64,000 nt of DNA from an uncultured Granulosicoccaceae bacterium. Lineage in GTDB: Bacteria; Pseudomonadota; Gammaproteobacteria; Granulosicoccales; Granulosicoccaceae. Each line of letters begins with the position of its first letter. The first letter of the stretch is position 1. Under the pieces are notes generated by a model, which saw only the letters and a program-made list of their open reading frames with translations, was not told the DNA's origin and did no database searches. The stretch is from contig CALLOA010000149.1 in NCBI GenBank assembly GCA_938005265.1, positions 1-64,000 on the forward strand. The letters are read 5' to 3'. Positions 39,885-51,696 of the stretch are shown here, piece after piece. Position numbers and translations under genes: made by a program.

Positions 39885-40274
39885 CTATTTAAACACCACT
39901 GTTTCCCAACCAGAGGGGTCAACACTGCCATCAGACAACAGTACCTTACGATCAGCACTGTTATTCGCATATTTATTTAGCGAATCAGAAGAAAATTTAC
40001 CAAACGCTGTACGAAAGATTGAATCCACCGATCTAATATCAGCCAGAGGTCCAATCATCGCTTTATCTGTTCCGACAACAACATCAGTATAACGACCACC
40101 CTTACGATGGCTTTCTATCCATTGTTGCATTTCATTGAAATGGGGCTTCATTGAATACGACGTATCTACAACTACAAGCAATTGCTTTTTATTGGCACTT
40201 AGCCAACCATGCGCCACACCCCAGCCAGTGAGGTGAAGCAACGCAAAAAGCGCAAAAGTAATCAACATTTTCAT
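39885..40274 (-). CDS. Small exported vWA-like protein
   Basis: 129 aa; LLVVVDTSYSMKP resembles the DxSxS MIDAS motif, later LLSDGS. Confidence 0.65.
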   Translation of the reverse strand: MKMLITFALFALLHLTGWGVAHGWLSANKKQLLVVVDTSYSMKPHFNEMQQWIESHRKGGRYTDVVVGTDKAMIGPLADIRSVDSIFRTAFGKFSSDSLNKYANNSADRKVLLSDGSVDPSGWETVVFK

Positions 40275-40293
40275 TTATGACAAATCCGGTTCA

Positions 40294-42018
40294 TCACATT
40301 TCAGAATTAAGCAAGTTACCTATTCGGTAAGATGCTGAGCCCGCGCTGGATTCTATATAAGCCCCCTCCCCTAATGAGGCAAGCAGGCTTAAATGTTCGG
40401 AACTGATTTCATAAGCTATGGCATGAATCGGAATTCCTGAAAATTCAAGCGCTTTTTGTACTTTCTCGAATTCCAGGCCTCGATTGGTTCGACCATCTGA
40501 CAAAACGAAGATAAGCAGCTTGTGGTCCGGATTAGTTTGGGAAAATTCAAGCAACTGATTTGCTGCAACCACAACAGCATCGTTGGTGGCTGTTTTACCA
40601 CCAGCACTCAAACGTTGCACAGCACCAATAAACAAGGCTTTTTGCTGAACGTTAAAAGGCCTGACAAAAAGATCTACGTTCACCTGCTCATGATAGGAAA
40701 CCAGACCAATAGCGTTGGTAGAATTAATCAGATCTGCAGATTCAATCAATGCTTTTTGCAGATTAGCCAGCCGTTCGCCTTCCATGGACCCCGATACATC
40801 AGCAACAAAAACGGCAGCTATGGGGCGCCCGCCGGATTTTTTTTCTTTCCACAACCTTTGCGAACTGGCAATTATTGACTCGTCTTCAATCGTGTAGGCA
40901 TCAGCGTAGTCCGGATTCCGGCCGAAGCCGAAATTGCTAACAGCTTTTTGTTGCGCAGAAACGAACTCGGCAAACAGTTGCAGCACCTCGCGCTCCTGCG
41001 AATTAGCCTCGGGTGTTGCATAGAGAGGGCTGTCATGCCGAATGCCAAACGGCACAAAACGATAATCATTCATTCCCGTAACATTAACCCAGGACTGATG
41101 TTCCATGACCATGGCATCAAGCGTTCCACTACCCTGGGCAGCGTCACGCATTTGCAGAGTAGTTTGCGCAACGAATGGTACACCGGATTGAAAAGCTTCA
41201 AAGGCACTGGCAACATCAGGAGACAGCATCGCTGAATCGTCACCAGCAGCAAAAGAATCAAGAATGGTAAGCAGAAAGTTGAGTCCTGTACTGGATTGGT
41301 ATGGGTTGGTGTAACCCATAGCGAATGTACCATTACTGACATTGGTGAGTAACTTTTCCAAGTCCAGCTTCCCGTCAGTCGTGATATCTTCAAAACGTGA
41401 CTTCTTGACTACAATTCCAGCTGTATTAGGTGCAGTTTTCTGCGCTACTAATTGAACGTCAATGCCATTGGCCGTGAGCATTTTCCCCCAAAGTTCATTG
41501 CTTGGGGAAAATGCATCAGGAACATGACGATTAGCCAGTATGAATTGCGCTCCTAACCCTGAAGCGATTTTGCGTATCGCTACAGAAGCTCTCTTGCCAT
41601 TTGAAATTTTAAATTGCTGCTGATTGAATTCGTCAGCCAACTGTATGTAAAAGCCGTCGCGGCCTTTGCCAGCTTTCTCGGATGAAGTGAATATTTCCAC
41701 AACTTCTGTCTGACCGGAATCACGCTCACCTAACACGATTGGATATTCGCCAAGATCAGGCAGCATAGAAAGTAAATTGGAAGGCGACAGGCTAATATTT
41801 GCCAGAAACTGGTTTTCTCGCAATCCAGGCTTTATTTCACTTTGAGAAAGCTCCTGTAGTCGCACCGTGGCTGACTCAATGTCTTCAATTTTGTCACCAC
41901 AGGCAGCGAGAAACAGAGTCAACAGCAATATAGCCAAATAGCCACGCTGCAGGACAGGCTCTACGATCAAACTACGAAATTGCATGGTCAGTTTTAGTTC
42001 TCCTTGATCAATTCTCAT
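40294..42018 (-). CDS. Lipoprotein with N-terminal solute-binding-like and C-terminal von Willebrand A domain
   Basis: LLTLFLAACGDK lipobox; MIDAS FVADVSGSM ... GGKTATNDA ... LSDGRTN. Confidence 0.85.
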   Translation of the reverse strand: MRIDQGELKLTMQFRSLIVEPVLQRGYLAILLLTLFLAACGDKIEDIESATVRLQELSQSEIKPGLRENQFLANISLSPSNLLSMLPDLGEYPIVLGERDSGQTEVVEIFTSSEKAGKGRDGFYIQLADEFNQQQFKISNGKRASVAIRKIASGLGAQFILANRHVPDAFSPSNELWGKMLTANGIDVQLVAQKTAPNTAGIVVKKSRFEDITTDGKLDLEKLLTNVSNGTFAMGYTNPYQSSTGLNFLLTILDSFAAGDDSAMLSPDVASAFEAFQSGVPFVAQTTLQMRDAAQGSGTLDAMVMEHQSWVNVTGMNDYRFVPFGIRHDSPLYATPEANSQEREVLQLFAEFVSAQQKAVSNFGFGRNPDYADAYTIEDESIIASSQRLWKEKKSGGRPIAAVFVADVSGSMEGERLANLQKALIESADLINSTNAIGLVSYHEQVNVDLFVRPFNVQQKALFIGAVQRLSAGGKTATNDAVVVAANQLLEFSQTNPDHKLLIFVLSDGRTNRGLEFEKVQKALEFSGIPIHAIAYEISSEHLSLLASLGEGAYIESSAGSASYRIGNLLNSEM

Positions 42019-42064
42019 CTGAAATTATCAAATAACTGATCAATGTTGATAGTGTAGTGTCAGC

Positions 42065-42745
42065 TCACCTGCCGCTGTTGCTCGCAACCTGTGAAAGACT
42101 GACCAGCCTGGCAAGAGTATCAATTCTTTCGTATTTGCTAAACGAATCAATATTGGCAACCTCCACTGCTGTTTCAGTCAGTGCATCAAACATTTGATGA
42201 TTTTCATCCAGTAACTTCTGAATGCGACCCTCTTGTTCACGATACATTTCATCTTGCCTCGTATTGTTGTCCGCACCACCATGTTCTGCATCGTAGGTAT
42301 TGCTCTGAATGGTCGACAGGCTGTGTCCGATGGTCACCATATCAGACAGATTCTGTACCGCCTGTTTTTGCACCTGCCTTGCCGCACCCAGATATTCCAA
42401 AGGCATGTGCTTCTTTCCCAGAAAACGCGTTTCAACAACTGAATGATAATCATCAATCAGTCCATTAAGTTGTTTCGCCTGACGGACACCATCATCTATA
42501 TCCAGCTTGGCCAACTGTTTCCGAGCTTCTTTCAGGCGTTTCGACAATTCCAGATATTCCTGCTCTTCACGCTGCTCAATCCAGAGAACTTCATCACGCC
42601 GCTTGAAACCAGCCAATCGATAAAATATCGGTACACTTAGTGTGGCAAGAATACACACGAACACGTACCCGAGCATTATGAAAATACCCGGTCGAAACCA
42701 GAAAAAAAACATCGCGAGTAACAACAGCGACAGTGCAACAGCCAC
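42065..42745 (-). CDS. Membrane-anchored coiled-coil protein, possibly XpaC-like
   Basis: 226 aa; two N-terminal TMs then long helical region; GTG start; same strand as the two vWA genes. Confidence 0.65.
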   Translation of the reverse strand: MAVALSLLLLAMFFFWFRPGIFIMLGYVFVCILATLSVPIFYRLAGFKRRDEVLWIEQREEQEYLELSKRLKEARKQLAKLDIDDGVRQAKQLNGLIDDYHSVVETRFLGKKHMPLEYLGAARQVQKQAVQNLSDMVTIGHSLSTIQSNTYDAEHGGADNNTRQDEMYREQEGRIQKLLDENHQMFDALTETAVEVANIDSFSKYERIDTLARLVSLSQVASNSGR

Positions 42746-43026
42746 CAGCGTGTAATTTTTTATCTCGCTACCGAGGCCTTTGAAAATGATGGCTCTATCT
42801 CCACTTTAGTTTGATTGCGTGTGCTGAATGGCAGCAGACGTAAAGTCGAAAGGGTGCAGTGCAAACCTGGCAGAAACCCAATGTGGAGCAGCTAGCAGAC
42901 AACCCACCGGGCCTGTCGCACACCGCCAAGCTATTGACTTGCCTTCATTTTCGCTCAAAACCACTAAAGCAGACAAGGGCAGCAGGCGAGCGATAATACC
43001 CGCACCATGCCAGCTATAAGGTGTTT

Positions 43027-43953
43027 CTAGCCCAACTTGGTGCCATTAACTGCCAGATACACTGAATATATTGAGGACGTTGCGCAAATAAACAATCGAT
43101 TTCTCTTGGCCCCACCCAATGTCACATTCGAGACCGTCTCGGGGATATGGATTTTGCCAATGATACGTCCTGAGCGATCGATACAATGAACACCATCACC
43201 GGCACTGCACCATAATCGGTGCCCCGTATCCAGCCGGAAGCCGTCAAACATACCTTTGGTGCATTCGCACAATACAGTATCCGACAGCACCCCCGTTCCA
43301 TCAACATCAAGTTCAAATCGCCTGATATGGCGTGGGCCAGCTGGCACATGTGAAGCGCCAGTATCGGAAACATACAGGTATGACTCATCCGGCGAGAAGG
43401 CCAGCCCGTTGGGCTTCAGCATGGCATCGATCACTAGTGACACTGACCCATCAGGATCAACCCGATAGACACAACAGGAATCCAGTTCTGCGTCGCTGGC
43501 GTCGCCTTCGTAGTCGGTCAGGATGCCATAGTCAGGATCAGTGAACCAGATTGAATCATCAGATTTCACTACAACATCATTGGGCGAGTTAAATCGCCTA
43601 CCCTGGTACGAATCAGCTATGACCGTGCGTGTACCGTCAATTTCAGTTCGTGTCACCGAGCGCGTTAAATGCTCACAAGTGACTAACCTGCCCTGGTTAT
43701 CGACAGTATTACCATTACTGTAATCTGACGGAGAGCGAAATTCGGAAACTGAGCCACTGCATTCATCCCAACGCATCATGCGGTTATTAGGGATATCAGA
43801 CCAAACCAAATAACGCCCGGCGGCGAACCAAGCCGGGCCTTCGCACCAGCGTCCACCAGACCAGAGTTTTTCAACCTTTGCATGGCCGATAAAACACTGC
43901 TCAAAGTCCGAATCCAGAATCTCATAGCTGGAAACCGCTTCCGTATTATTCAT
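43027..43953 (-). CDS. SMP-30/gluconolactonase/LRE-family protein
   Basis: WSGGRWCEGPAWFAAGRYLVWSDIPNNRMMRWDE ... NSPNDVVVKSDDSIWFTDPDYGI; start moved to MNNTEAV (track start 44088). Confidence 0.9.
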   Translation of the reverse strand: MNNTEAVSSYEILDSDFEQCFIGHAKVEKLWSGGRWCEGPAWFAAGRYLVWSDIPNNRMMRWDECSGSVSEFRSPSDYSNGNTVDNQGRLVTCEHLTRSVTRTEIDGTRTVIADSYQGRRFNSPNDVVVKSDDSIWFTDPDYGILTDYEGDASDAELDSCCVYRVDPDGSVSLVIDAMLKPNGLAFSPDESYLYVSDTGASHVPAGPRHIRRFELDVDGTGVLSDTVLCECTKGMFDGFRLDTGHRLWCSAGDGVHCIDRSGRIIGKIHIPETVSNVTLGGAKRNRLFICATSSIYSVYLAVNGTKLG

Positions 43954-44271
43954 TGGTCTGTCGTAAATCCATTCAAAATACCTATTCAACATCAGCTTGC
44001 ATTGGACAACTTTGGCAATACTGCTTGTTAGTATGCAGCTATCCAGCAAAACAGCTAATGGTTTTCGCAAGCAAGCTCTTATTGGCACTCAAATCCCGTG
44101 CCGAAACAAGTACAATAGTGCCCGAGTGTGCAATCATTTCGACACCGCATACATAGTAACCGCAAGGGCAACTAGCAAGGTACTTTTAAGCACCTGAAAC
44201 CCTTGATGGCAATAATTAATCCAAACCGTCATGCACAATGACACTAACCGTACACTTTTGAGGGATTCAAT

Positions 44272-45732
<1,461 letters not shown>

Positions 45733-46272
45733 TCTGCAAGTATTCGCCTGAGTTTCGCAGGCTAGTTACGAGCCACTAGCCTGATCGAATGCTGAGCCAG
45801 CTCAACCTATGGCTGGCCTTTGCACACTCGCTTAACAGCCGCGCCCAACCGGGGGGCGATATGGCTTTCCTGTCCTGCAAAATGACGAAAACTTCAGCAA
45901 TTACGGAGCATTGCTAACACGTCAGCACCGTTTGCTTCCTTGCTTGCATGGTCTGCTCTTCTACTCCCCTCTCCTTCATAAATAAGTACCCATCAGTTGG
46001 CAAAGTCGAGTACCGTTGATCGTGCGCTGTTGTACGGGCAAAGAAATATTCCCGCCCATCCACCCGATTCGTGGTAGCCGCAAGTACATTACTGTTCAGT
46101 ACTAATTCAGGATCCGGTGATTAGGATGCACTGAGTATTCGTTTCAATGTGACAATAATTGTTAGGCTACACTTGCTAAAGACCTAAAATTTGAACCTGA
46201 CATTCTGAGAGCTGCAACGTTTACTACCGTACAGCTGGCAAGTGATCTGAAAAAAAGCACTAAATATAAAAT

Positions 46273-46309
46273 CAAGAATATCCGACCAAGAATATCCGAC
46301 CAAGAATTC
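46273..46309. repeat. 14-bp perfect tandem duplication plus partial third unit (caagaatatccgac x2, caagaattc)
   Basis: 46273-46286 and 46287-46300 identical; immediately upstream of the 46332 lipoprotein gene. Confidence 0.96.
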
Positions 46310-46331
46310 TGATTAATAGGGAGAAAGACGA

Positions 46332-47804
46332 ATGAAGATGGCAGTTCACACACTAAACAGGCACAACCCTGCAAGGCGCACTACTGATGTTTCGCCCGCC
46401 AGCATCGTAGCCGCTGCAATATCTATAGTATTGCTCAGTGCTTGCAGCAGCTCGGACAATGATGGACCCGACAACGAAACACCGGTGATACTTAGCAGCA
46501 CAACCGATGAACTGAAAACCAGTGCCATCAATGCATCGGGCAGAAGCCTCGGCAGCACATTGTCCGGCATACAACAATTGGCATCAGATGAAAGCGCTGA
46601 TAACGATCTTTCACAGGGTGACAACCCGGCACAGCAGTTTGTCGCCTCAACGCTGGCTCTGGGTGATGACGGCAATGCGGTCACTACACGTGAAGATAAT
46701 CGCGTAACGATCGATCCGGATGAGAGTCAATTGTGCGCCGAAGAATTTGCGGGCACAGTAGATATCAACGAAGACCAGCAACGCTGTGAAACCCTTCTTG
46801 CAGATTTGACTGTAGAGTTACTGGCCAGCGGTGAAGAAACCGGAACGATTACCTACCTTTTTCAGGAGAATCCGGTTATCAGCCTTGGATACGGCGGTGG
46901 TGTTGACAGTCTGGCAGTTAATTTGGGTGGATTAAAAATCTTTGCAGATGCAAGTGACGCACTCGATCCCGATTCTTTTGGCGAAGCCAGCACCCCCGAC
47001 AACATGAGCGGAGAAATCTCCTTTACTGCAACCAATACCAGCAATGCTGCCGGTGAAGAAGCAGGCTCTATCGCTATCGCGATTACCCAGCCCGTCTCTA
47101 TCAACAGTGCCGATACAGATTTGTCACTGGGAAACGGTGAACTTTTCTCTCTCAGCGCTGATTCAGCCAGCGGCAGTGGCGAGTTAAGTTTCGACGTTGG
47201 TGCCATAGCAGCGACAGCACCATTCAGGGACCAGGATATAGCGAGTATCAATCTCGATGGCTTCACTGGCAGTGCGCGTCTGGATCTGGGGGAAACCGCA
47301 GCCGACGCCCCGGCTACATTCACCGTAAGCAATCTTGGCCTGGCTCGCGGCCCCTTACAGATGAACATCAATAATCAACAAGCATTACAAATGACTATGG
47401 AAACTTTCGGGTTTACTGTATCAGCCGGGAGCAGTAGCCTGACTGACAACGACCAGGCCGCAGTACAAATCAACAACACCATGGACATCAGCCTGATGCT
47501 TAACAATGCAGCCGGCCTGGATTTGGATGCCAGCCCGTCTTTTCAAGCAATGCTGTCATTGCAAGCGGCAGACGGCACAGTGATAGGCGACGGTGGTGAA
47601 GGATTTGATGCCCCGGATATCAGGGTCATTCAGGGTGGACCCTTCATGCTTGCACTCAGTGCATCAGACGATGAAAACTCAGAGGAATTGTCGTTCACAG
47701 TAAACGCAGGCGAGTGTTTGTTTTTGCAGCAAAGTGAAACTAACGACTCTGCTACTGGAGAAACTGTAGTTGACTCAGAGCAACGCGTTGAGCCTTGCCC
47801 TTGA
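46332..47804 (+). CDS. Hypothetical lipoprotein
   Basis: 490 aa; lipobox VLLSACSSSDNDGPDNE; acidic, Ser/Asp-rich beta-type sequence. Confidence 0.75.
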   Translation: MKMAVHTLNRHNPARRTTDVSPASIVAAAISIVLLSACSSSDNDGPDNETPVILSSTTDELKTSAINASGRSLGSTLSGIQQLASDESADNDLSQGDNPAQQFVASTLALGDDGNAVTTREDNRVTIDPDESQLCAEEFAGTVDINEDQQRCETLLADLTVELLASGEETGTITYLFQENPVISLGYGGGVDSLAVNLGGLKIFADASDALDPDSFGEASTPDNMSGEISFTATNTSNAAGEEAGSIAIAITQPVSINSADTDLSLGNGELFSLSADSASGSGELSFDVGAIAATAPFRDQDIASINLDGFTGSARLDLGETAADAPATFTVSNLGLARGPLQMNINNQQALQMTMETFGFTVSAGSSSLTDNDQAAVQINNTMDISLMLNNAAGLDLDASPSFQAMLSLQAADGTVIGDGGEGFDAPDIRVIQGGPFMLALSASDDENSEELSFTVNAGECLFLQQSETNDSATGETVVDSEQRVEPCP

Positions 47805-47825
47805 TTGCACACCAATTGAGCCAAA

Positions 47826-47853
47826 CAACAGCAGAGCCTTAGCTCTGCTGTTG
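47826..47853. terminator. Inverted repeat between convergent genes, probable terminator
   Basis: 12-bp stem caacagcagagc-ctta-gctctgctgttg; weak T-tract. Confidence 0.55.
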
Positions 47854-47862
47854 CTGTGACTC

Positions 47863-49371
47863 CTACTCTGGTTGTTGTTGTGGCTGCTTTTTGAAGAACG
47901 CACCGTAGATACTGCCAAGCAACGTCAGTACACCTGCCAGTAACAGCCCAAAAGCAATTGGCCTGTCAAGAAATCCTGAAAATTCGAAATACAGCATTTG
48001 CATGGCTTGTGCAAATGTCTGCTCACCGATCTTGCCGAGTATCAAGCCCAATATAATCCCCGCCACCGAATAACCTGAACGCCTCAGGAAGAAACCTGCG
48101 ACCCCGGCGATGAACATGACAATAATATCGATTGTCAGGCCACGAACCGCATAAGCACCAACCGTAGCCAGCAACAGAATCAATGGAGCAAGAAACTGAA
48201 AAGGTATTCTTAACAGGTTAATGATCGTTTTGGTTTCCATAAAACCAATAAAAATGATCGATAGATTTGCGAAAAACATTGCCGCGAAAACCACCCAGAC
48301 GAGATCAGCGCTGTTTATAAATACTAACGGTCCCGGCTCCATATCGTGCATCTGGAATACTCCGACCATCATTGCTGTTAGCGCACCACCGGGCAGACCT
48401 AGCGCCAGTAGCGGTATCATCGCCGCACCGGTAGCTGCGTTGTTGGCGGTCTCGGACGATATAACACCTTCTATTTTTCCCTTACCAAATTCCATACGGT
48501 CCTTCGACCAGCGCACTGCTTCGTTATACCCCATAAAGGCCGCCAGAGTCGCACCTATGCCGGGCAATATGCCACAAAAGAATCCAATAAATATGGAGCG
48601 GACTACTGCGATTTTATGTGACCAGAGTTCTTTGAAGGTTGGGAAATCCACACTCATCTTGGGCGCTTCATAAGAGCCGGTCACTTTTTTCTCAGCCTGA
48701 ACAAATACTTCAGACACCGCAAAGAAACCGAGGATCATCGGTATAAAGTGAATACCCGCCAACAGGTAGGGCATATCGAAATCATACCGTTCAATACCAC
48801 CAACAGGATCAAGGCCAACCACCGCGATCATCAAACCGATCAGGATGGATAGCCAACCTTTCCACAAGGTTTTAGCGCCTACAGATGCAGCAACAGCCAA
48901 GCCGAAGAACACCAGCGCAAAGGTCTCCGGTGGCCCGAATGCGCGTATCGCCCAGGCAGCCACTGGAACGGTTGCAATCATCATGATGACGGCCGAGACC
49001 GTGCCTCCTATGGCAGAACACATAACAGCCGCACCGACCGCCTTGCCGGCCTGACCTTTTTGCGTCATCGGGTAGCCATCGAAGGCTGTAGGTGCGTTTT
49101 CGGGTGCTCCCGGGATGTTAAAAAGGATGGCGGTAATCGCGCCTCCATAGACCCCCGTACAGTAAATCACTGAGAACAGCATAATGCCGTGTTCGGGTTT
49201 CAGGTGAGCCGTGAAAGGCAGGAGTATAGCTGCCAGGGTCAGCATGCTGACACCGGGTATGGCACCGAATAACATGCCACCAACTACGCCACCAACAAAT
49301 ATCAGGATGCCGATAGGATCACTGAACAGTGTGATCGTACCACCTAGAAAATTATTGAATACCTCTACCAT
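47863..49371 (-). CDS. tctA: Tripartite tricarboxylate transporter large permease (TctA family)
   Basis: 502 aa, many TMs; GAIPGVSMLTLAAILLPFT, ILFNIPGAPENAPTAFDGYPMTQKGQAGKA. Confidence 0.93.
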   Translation of the reverse strand: MVEVFNNFLGGTITLFSDPIGILIFVGGVVGGMLFGAIPGVSMLTLAAILLPFTAHLKPEHGIMLFSVIYCTGVYGGAITAILFNIPGAPENAPTAFDGYPMTQKGQAGKAVGAAVMCSAIGGTVSAVIMMIATVPVAAWAIRAFGPPETFALVFFGLAVAASVGAKTLWKGWLSILIGLMIAVVGLDPVGGIERYDFDMPYLLAGIHFIPMILGFFAVSEVFVQAEKKVTGSYEAPKMSVDFPTFKELWSHKIAVVRSIFIGFFCGILPGIGATLAAFMGYNEAVRWSKDRMEFGKGKIEGVISSETANNAATGAAMIPLLALGLPGGALTAMMVGVFQMHDMEPGPLVFINSADLVWVVFAAMFFANLSIIFIGFMETKTIINLLRIPFQFLAPLILLLATVGAYAVRGLTIDIIVMFIAGVAGFFLRRSGYSVAGIILGLILGKIGEQTFAQAMQMLYFEFSGFLDRPIAFGLLLAGVLTLLGSIYGAFFKKQPQQQPE

Positions 49372-49427
49372 CGCAAACGATCCGGTAAGCCGTTAGAGAA
49401 AAAAAGGACTAGTTTTTTTAAAGATAA

Positions 49428-50153
49428 CTAAAACTGCAGTATCTTGACCATCCAGGTACCGAAATCATAAAACGGTCTCACGTACCCGGTTGGCAAACCA
49501 ACATACAAAATCACAACGAACATCGTCATCATGATGGTATAAATTCCCATCATCACAGCCCCCATCATGCCTGCGCGTCGTTCTCCCATCAGGAACATAA
49601 TGCCTAATATGAAAACCGGAGCCAAAGCATAAAAGCCCAGATCCTGCATCATTGCAGCAAACAAGACGGGCAAAGCCAACACAGCACCCAGATGATTTCG
49701 CCATGCTGCAATAATAAACAACACAGTAACCACAGCCGCACAAATCAGCTTATAGCGATTCAGTTCGGGCGAACCGACATCAGTTGTACCCGCCAGTATT
49801 TTCGGCAGATTGATATAAACAAAAGGCAGAGCTACCAGAAAAAGCGTGTGCAGATACCATTTCAATCCGCTGCTGTCCGATTCTTCGGCTTGATCAGCAG
49901 TGCTTTCATCCAGCGCTTGGGAAAGCTTGCTCGCTTCATAGCGATTGGCACGAGTGCGATTGAATATGAGCTGCCCGATGGCGGCCAGCGCCATCAAAAC
50001 GATCACAGTTCTAGGCCAGGCTGCAGCCCCGTATCTATAGATTTCAATTTCCTGGTTAAACGAAAACGTCTGAATAAACAGGAACGCAGCCAGGATCAGC
50101 CAGATAGCGGCCTCTACATAGTGGGAAGTTGCTTGCTTATCATTTGAAGACAT
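49428..50153 (-). CDS. tctB: Tripartite tricarboxylate transporter small permease (TctB family)
   Basis: 241 aa, 4-6 TMs, between tctA and tctC. Confidence 0.85.
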   Translation of the reverse strand: MSSNDKQATSHYVEAAIWLILAAFLFIQTFSFNQEIEIYRYGAAAWPRTVIVLMALAAIGQLIFNRTRANRYEASKLSQALDESTADQAEESDSSGLKWYLHTLFLVALPFVYINLPKILAGTTDVGSPELNRYKLICAAVVTVLFIIAAWRNHLGAVLALPVLFAAMMQDLGFYALAPVFILGIMFLMGERRAGMMGAVMMGIYTIMMTMFVVILYVGLPTGYVRPFYDFGTWMVKILQF

Positions 50154-50243
50154 GACTCATCCGAAAGAACAGTGGACTAAACCAGATCAGCTGGACAGCG
50201 TATCTGCAATAACAGTCCTGAAATACCCTGCCCCGAAACAACA

Positions 50244-50274
50244 AAACCCCGATCATGACTGATCAGGGTTCTGT
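50244..50274 (-). terminator. Hairpin terminator/attenuator between tctC and tctB
   Basis: aaccccgatca-tgac-tgatcagggtt; on the minus-strand RNA the single non-Watson-Crick position is a G-U wobble, followed by ttttgtt. Confidence 0.65.
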
Positions 50275-50301
50275 TTTTTTCAGAGCGCCAGACAGGTAAA
50301 C

Positions 50302-51327
50302 CTATTTGACTTCCAGCCCCATGACTTTATAAACATCACGATACTGTGCAACTGTATTGTTGATCAGTTCGATCGAACCGGCAGTGTCACGATAGCTTTC
50401 GATCAGCGTCATGAACTTGGATTCGTTGTAGTCCTGGTAGCTTTGTTCGCAATAAGCTTTCTGGAAAGCCCATTGCAGCCACTTGACACGATCAGCTGGC
50501 GCATCTTTATGCACATAGAAACCACGGAATCGCAGTAGTGGCTCAAAATCCAGACCGGCGTCGACCAGGTTTGGAACATCAGCGAAGGCCTCAGGAGACT
50601 CCTTCAGGATAGTCAGGATCGGCTTGAAGGTGCCTGCGTCAAGGAAATTACGCACATCGCCGGGTTGCTCAAACAATGCGTCAACCTGGCCGCCTGCCAG
50701 GGCACCGTAACGAGGAGCACCTTTGTCAAATGAGATTTGCTGAATCTCCATGCCGGTAGCATCGGTGATGAACTTCATGGTTACACGTTCCATTGAACCT
50801 TCTTTGGAAACGTTAGCTATGGAAGCTTTACCACCTTGCGCTTTAACCCATGCTACAAATGAATCCCAGTCAGTGAAGCGATCTTCTTCAGTGCGGATAT
50901 AGATCTGTGAAAAGGTAATTTGCGAAGTGACCAGGGGAATCAGGTCATCAGCAGGATTCGGGCGACCGGAATCAAGAGCATGTGCGCTAGACGCATCATC
51001 GATGTGCTCAAGGACACTGTACCCATCAGCAGGTGCCGCCATATAGGCAGTCATACCAACAGTACCGGATCCACCGGGCTTGTGATCACGATTGATTGAC
51101 ACTTTGGTGTGGCCGGTTACAGCTTCTGCCATAGCCTGCGCCACCTGCCCGGAACCACCAGCAGGACCATAAGGAACGATCATTGTCAGGGCGCGCTCAG
51201 GAAAACCGCCGGGGCCTTCCATCGTTGCTGGCAGACTGTCTGTCGCACAAGCCGCAAAAACCGAGCTTGCCGAAAACAGTGCTGCACCGGTTACGACACC
51301 GGTTGATACCAGTATTTTTTTAAACAT
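50302..51327 (-). CDS. tctC: Tripartite tricarboxylate transporter substrate-binding protein (TctC family)
   Basis: FPERALTMIVPYGPAGGSGQVAQAMAEAV; ggagg SD before ATG at 51327 (track start 51345). Confidence 0.92.
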   Translation of the reverse strand: MFKKILVSTGVVTGAALFSASSVFAACATDSLPATMEGPGGFPERALTMIVPYGPAGGSGQVAQAMAEAVTGHTKVSINRDHKPGGSGTVGMTAYMAAPADGYSVLEHIDDASSAHALDSGRPNPADDLIPLVTSQITFSQIYIRTEEDRFTDWDSFVAWVKAQGGKASIANVSKEGSMERVTMKFITDATGMEIQQISFDKGAPRYGALAGGQVDALFEQPGDVRNFLDAGTFKPILTILKESPEAFADVPNLVDAGLDFEPLLRFRGFYVHKDAPADRVKWLQWAFQKAYCEQSYQDYNESKFMTLIESYRDTAGSIELINNTVAQYRDVYKVMGLEVK

Positions 51328-51496
51328 TTCAGTTATATCCTCCAAGTGGATTTTGAGCCCTCCCTGCCCGTTACTTAATTAGTGTCCTTCAATTAACTAT
51401 TAAAGTTGAGCTTTAATGGTTGCTCCGCAAAAAATTTTCCTCTGCCTTTACTTTCCTTTGCCTTCCCAGGTTACGCCTTTATGGGCTCAGCCATAA

Positions 51497-51524
51497 CAAG
51501 GCACGGATTCCAAGGCACAGATTC
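51497..51524. repeat. 14-bp tandem duplication (caaggcacggattc / caaggcacagattc)
   Basis: 13/14 identical adjacent units; followed at 51542-51559 by a 9-bp duplication ttatcttcg x2. Confidence 0.93.
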
Positions 51525-51696
51525 GTGCGAGCCAGGCATTATTATCTTCGTTATCTTCGTGTGGCCTGCCCTGTGACTAACCTGTCAACCTGACCATTGT
51601 GACGCTAACACAATCAGCATTCAACGCCCAACCTGCTGATAATTCTACTCCAACACCGGTCTGGCGCAAATATACCTGAAAATTTGCTGAACTGGT

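Noticed and set aside
39885-42745. Calling the vWA cassette a known tellurite-resistance or anti-phage operon
   Set aside because: No TelA/TerC/TerD or effector nuclease is seen; evidence supports domains only.
46862-47371. 169-aa minus-strand ORF
   Set aside because: Antisense to the 46332 lipoprotein; low-complexity composition.
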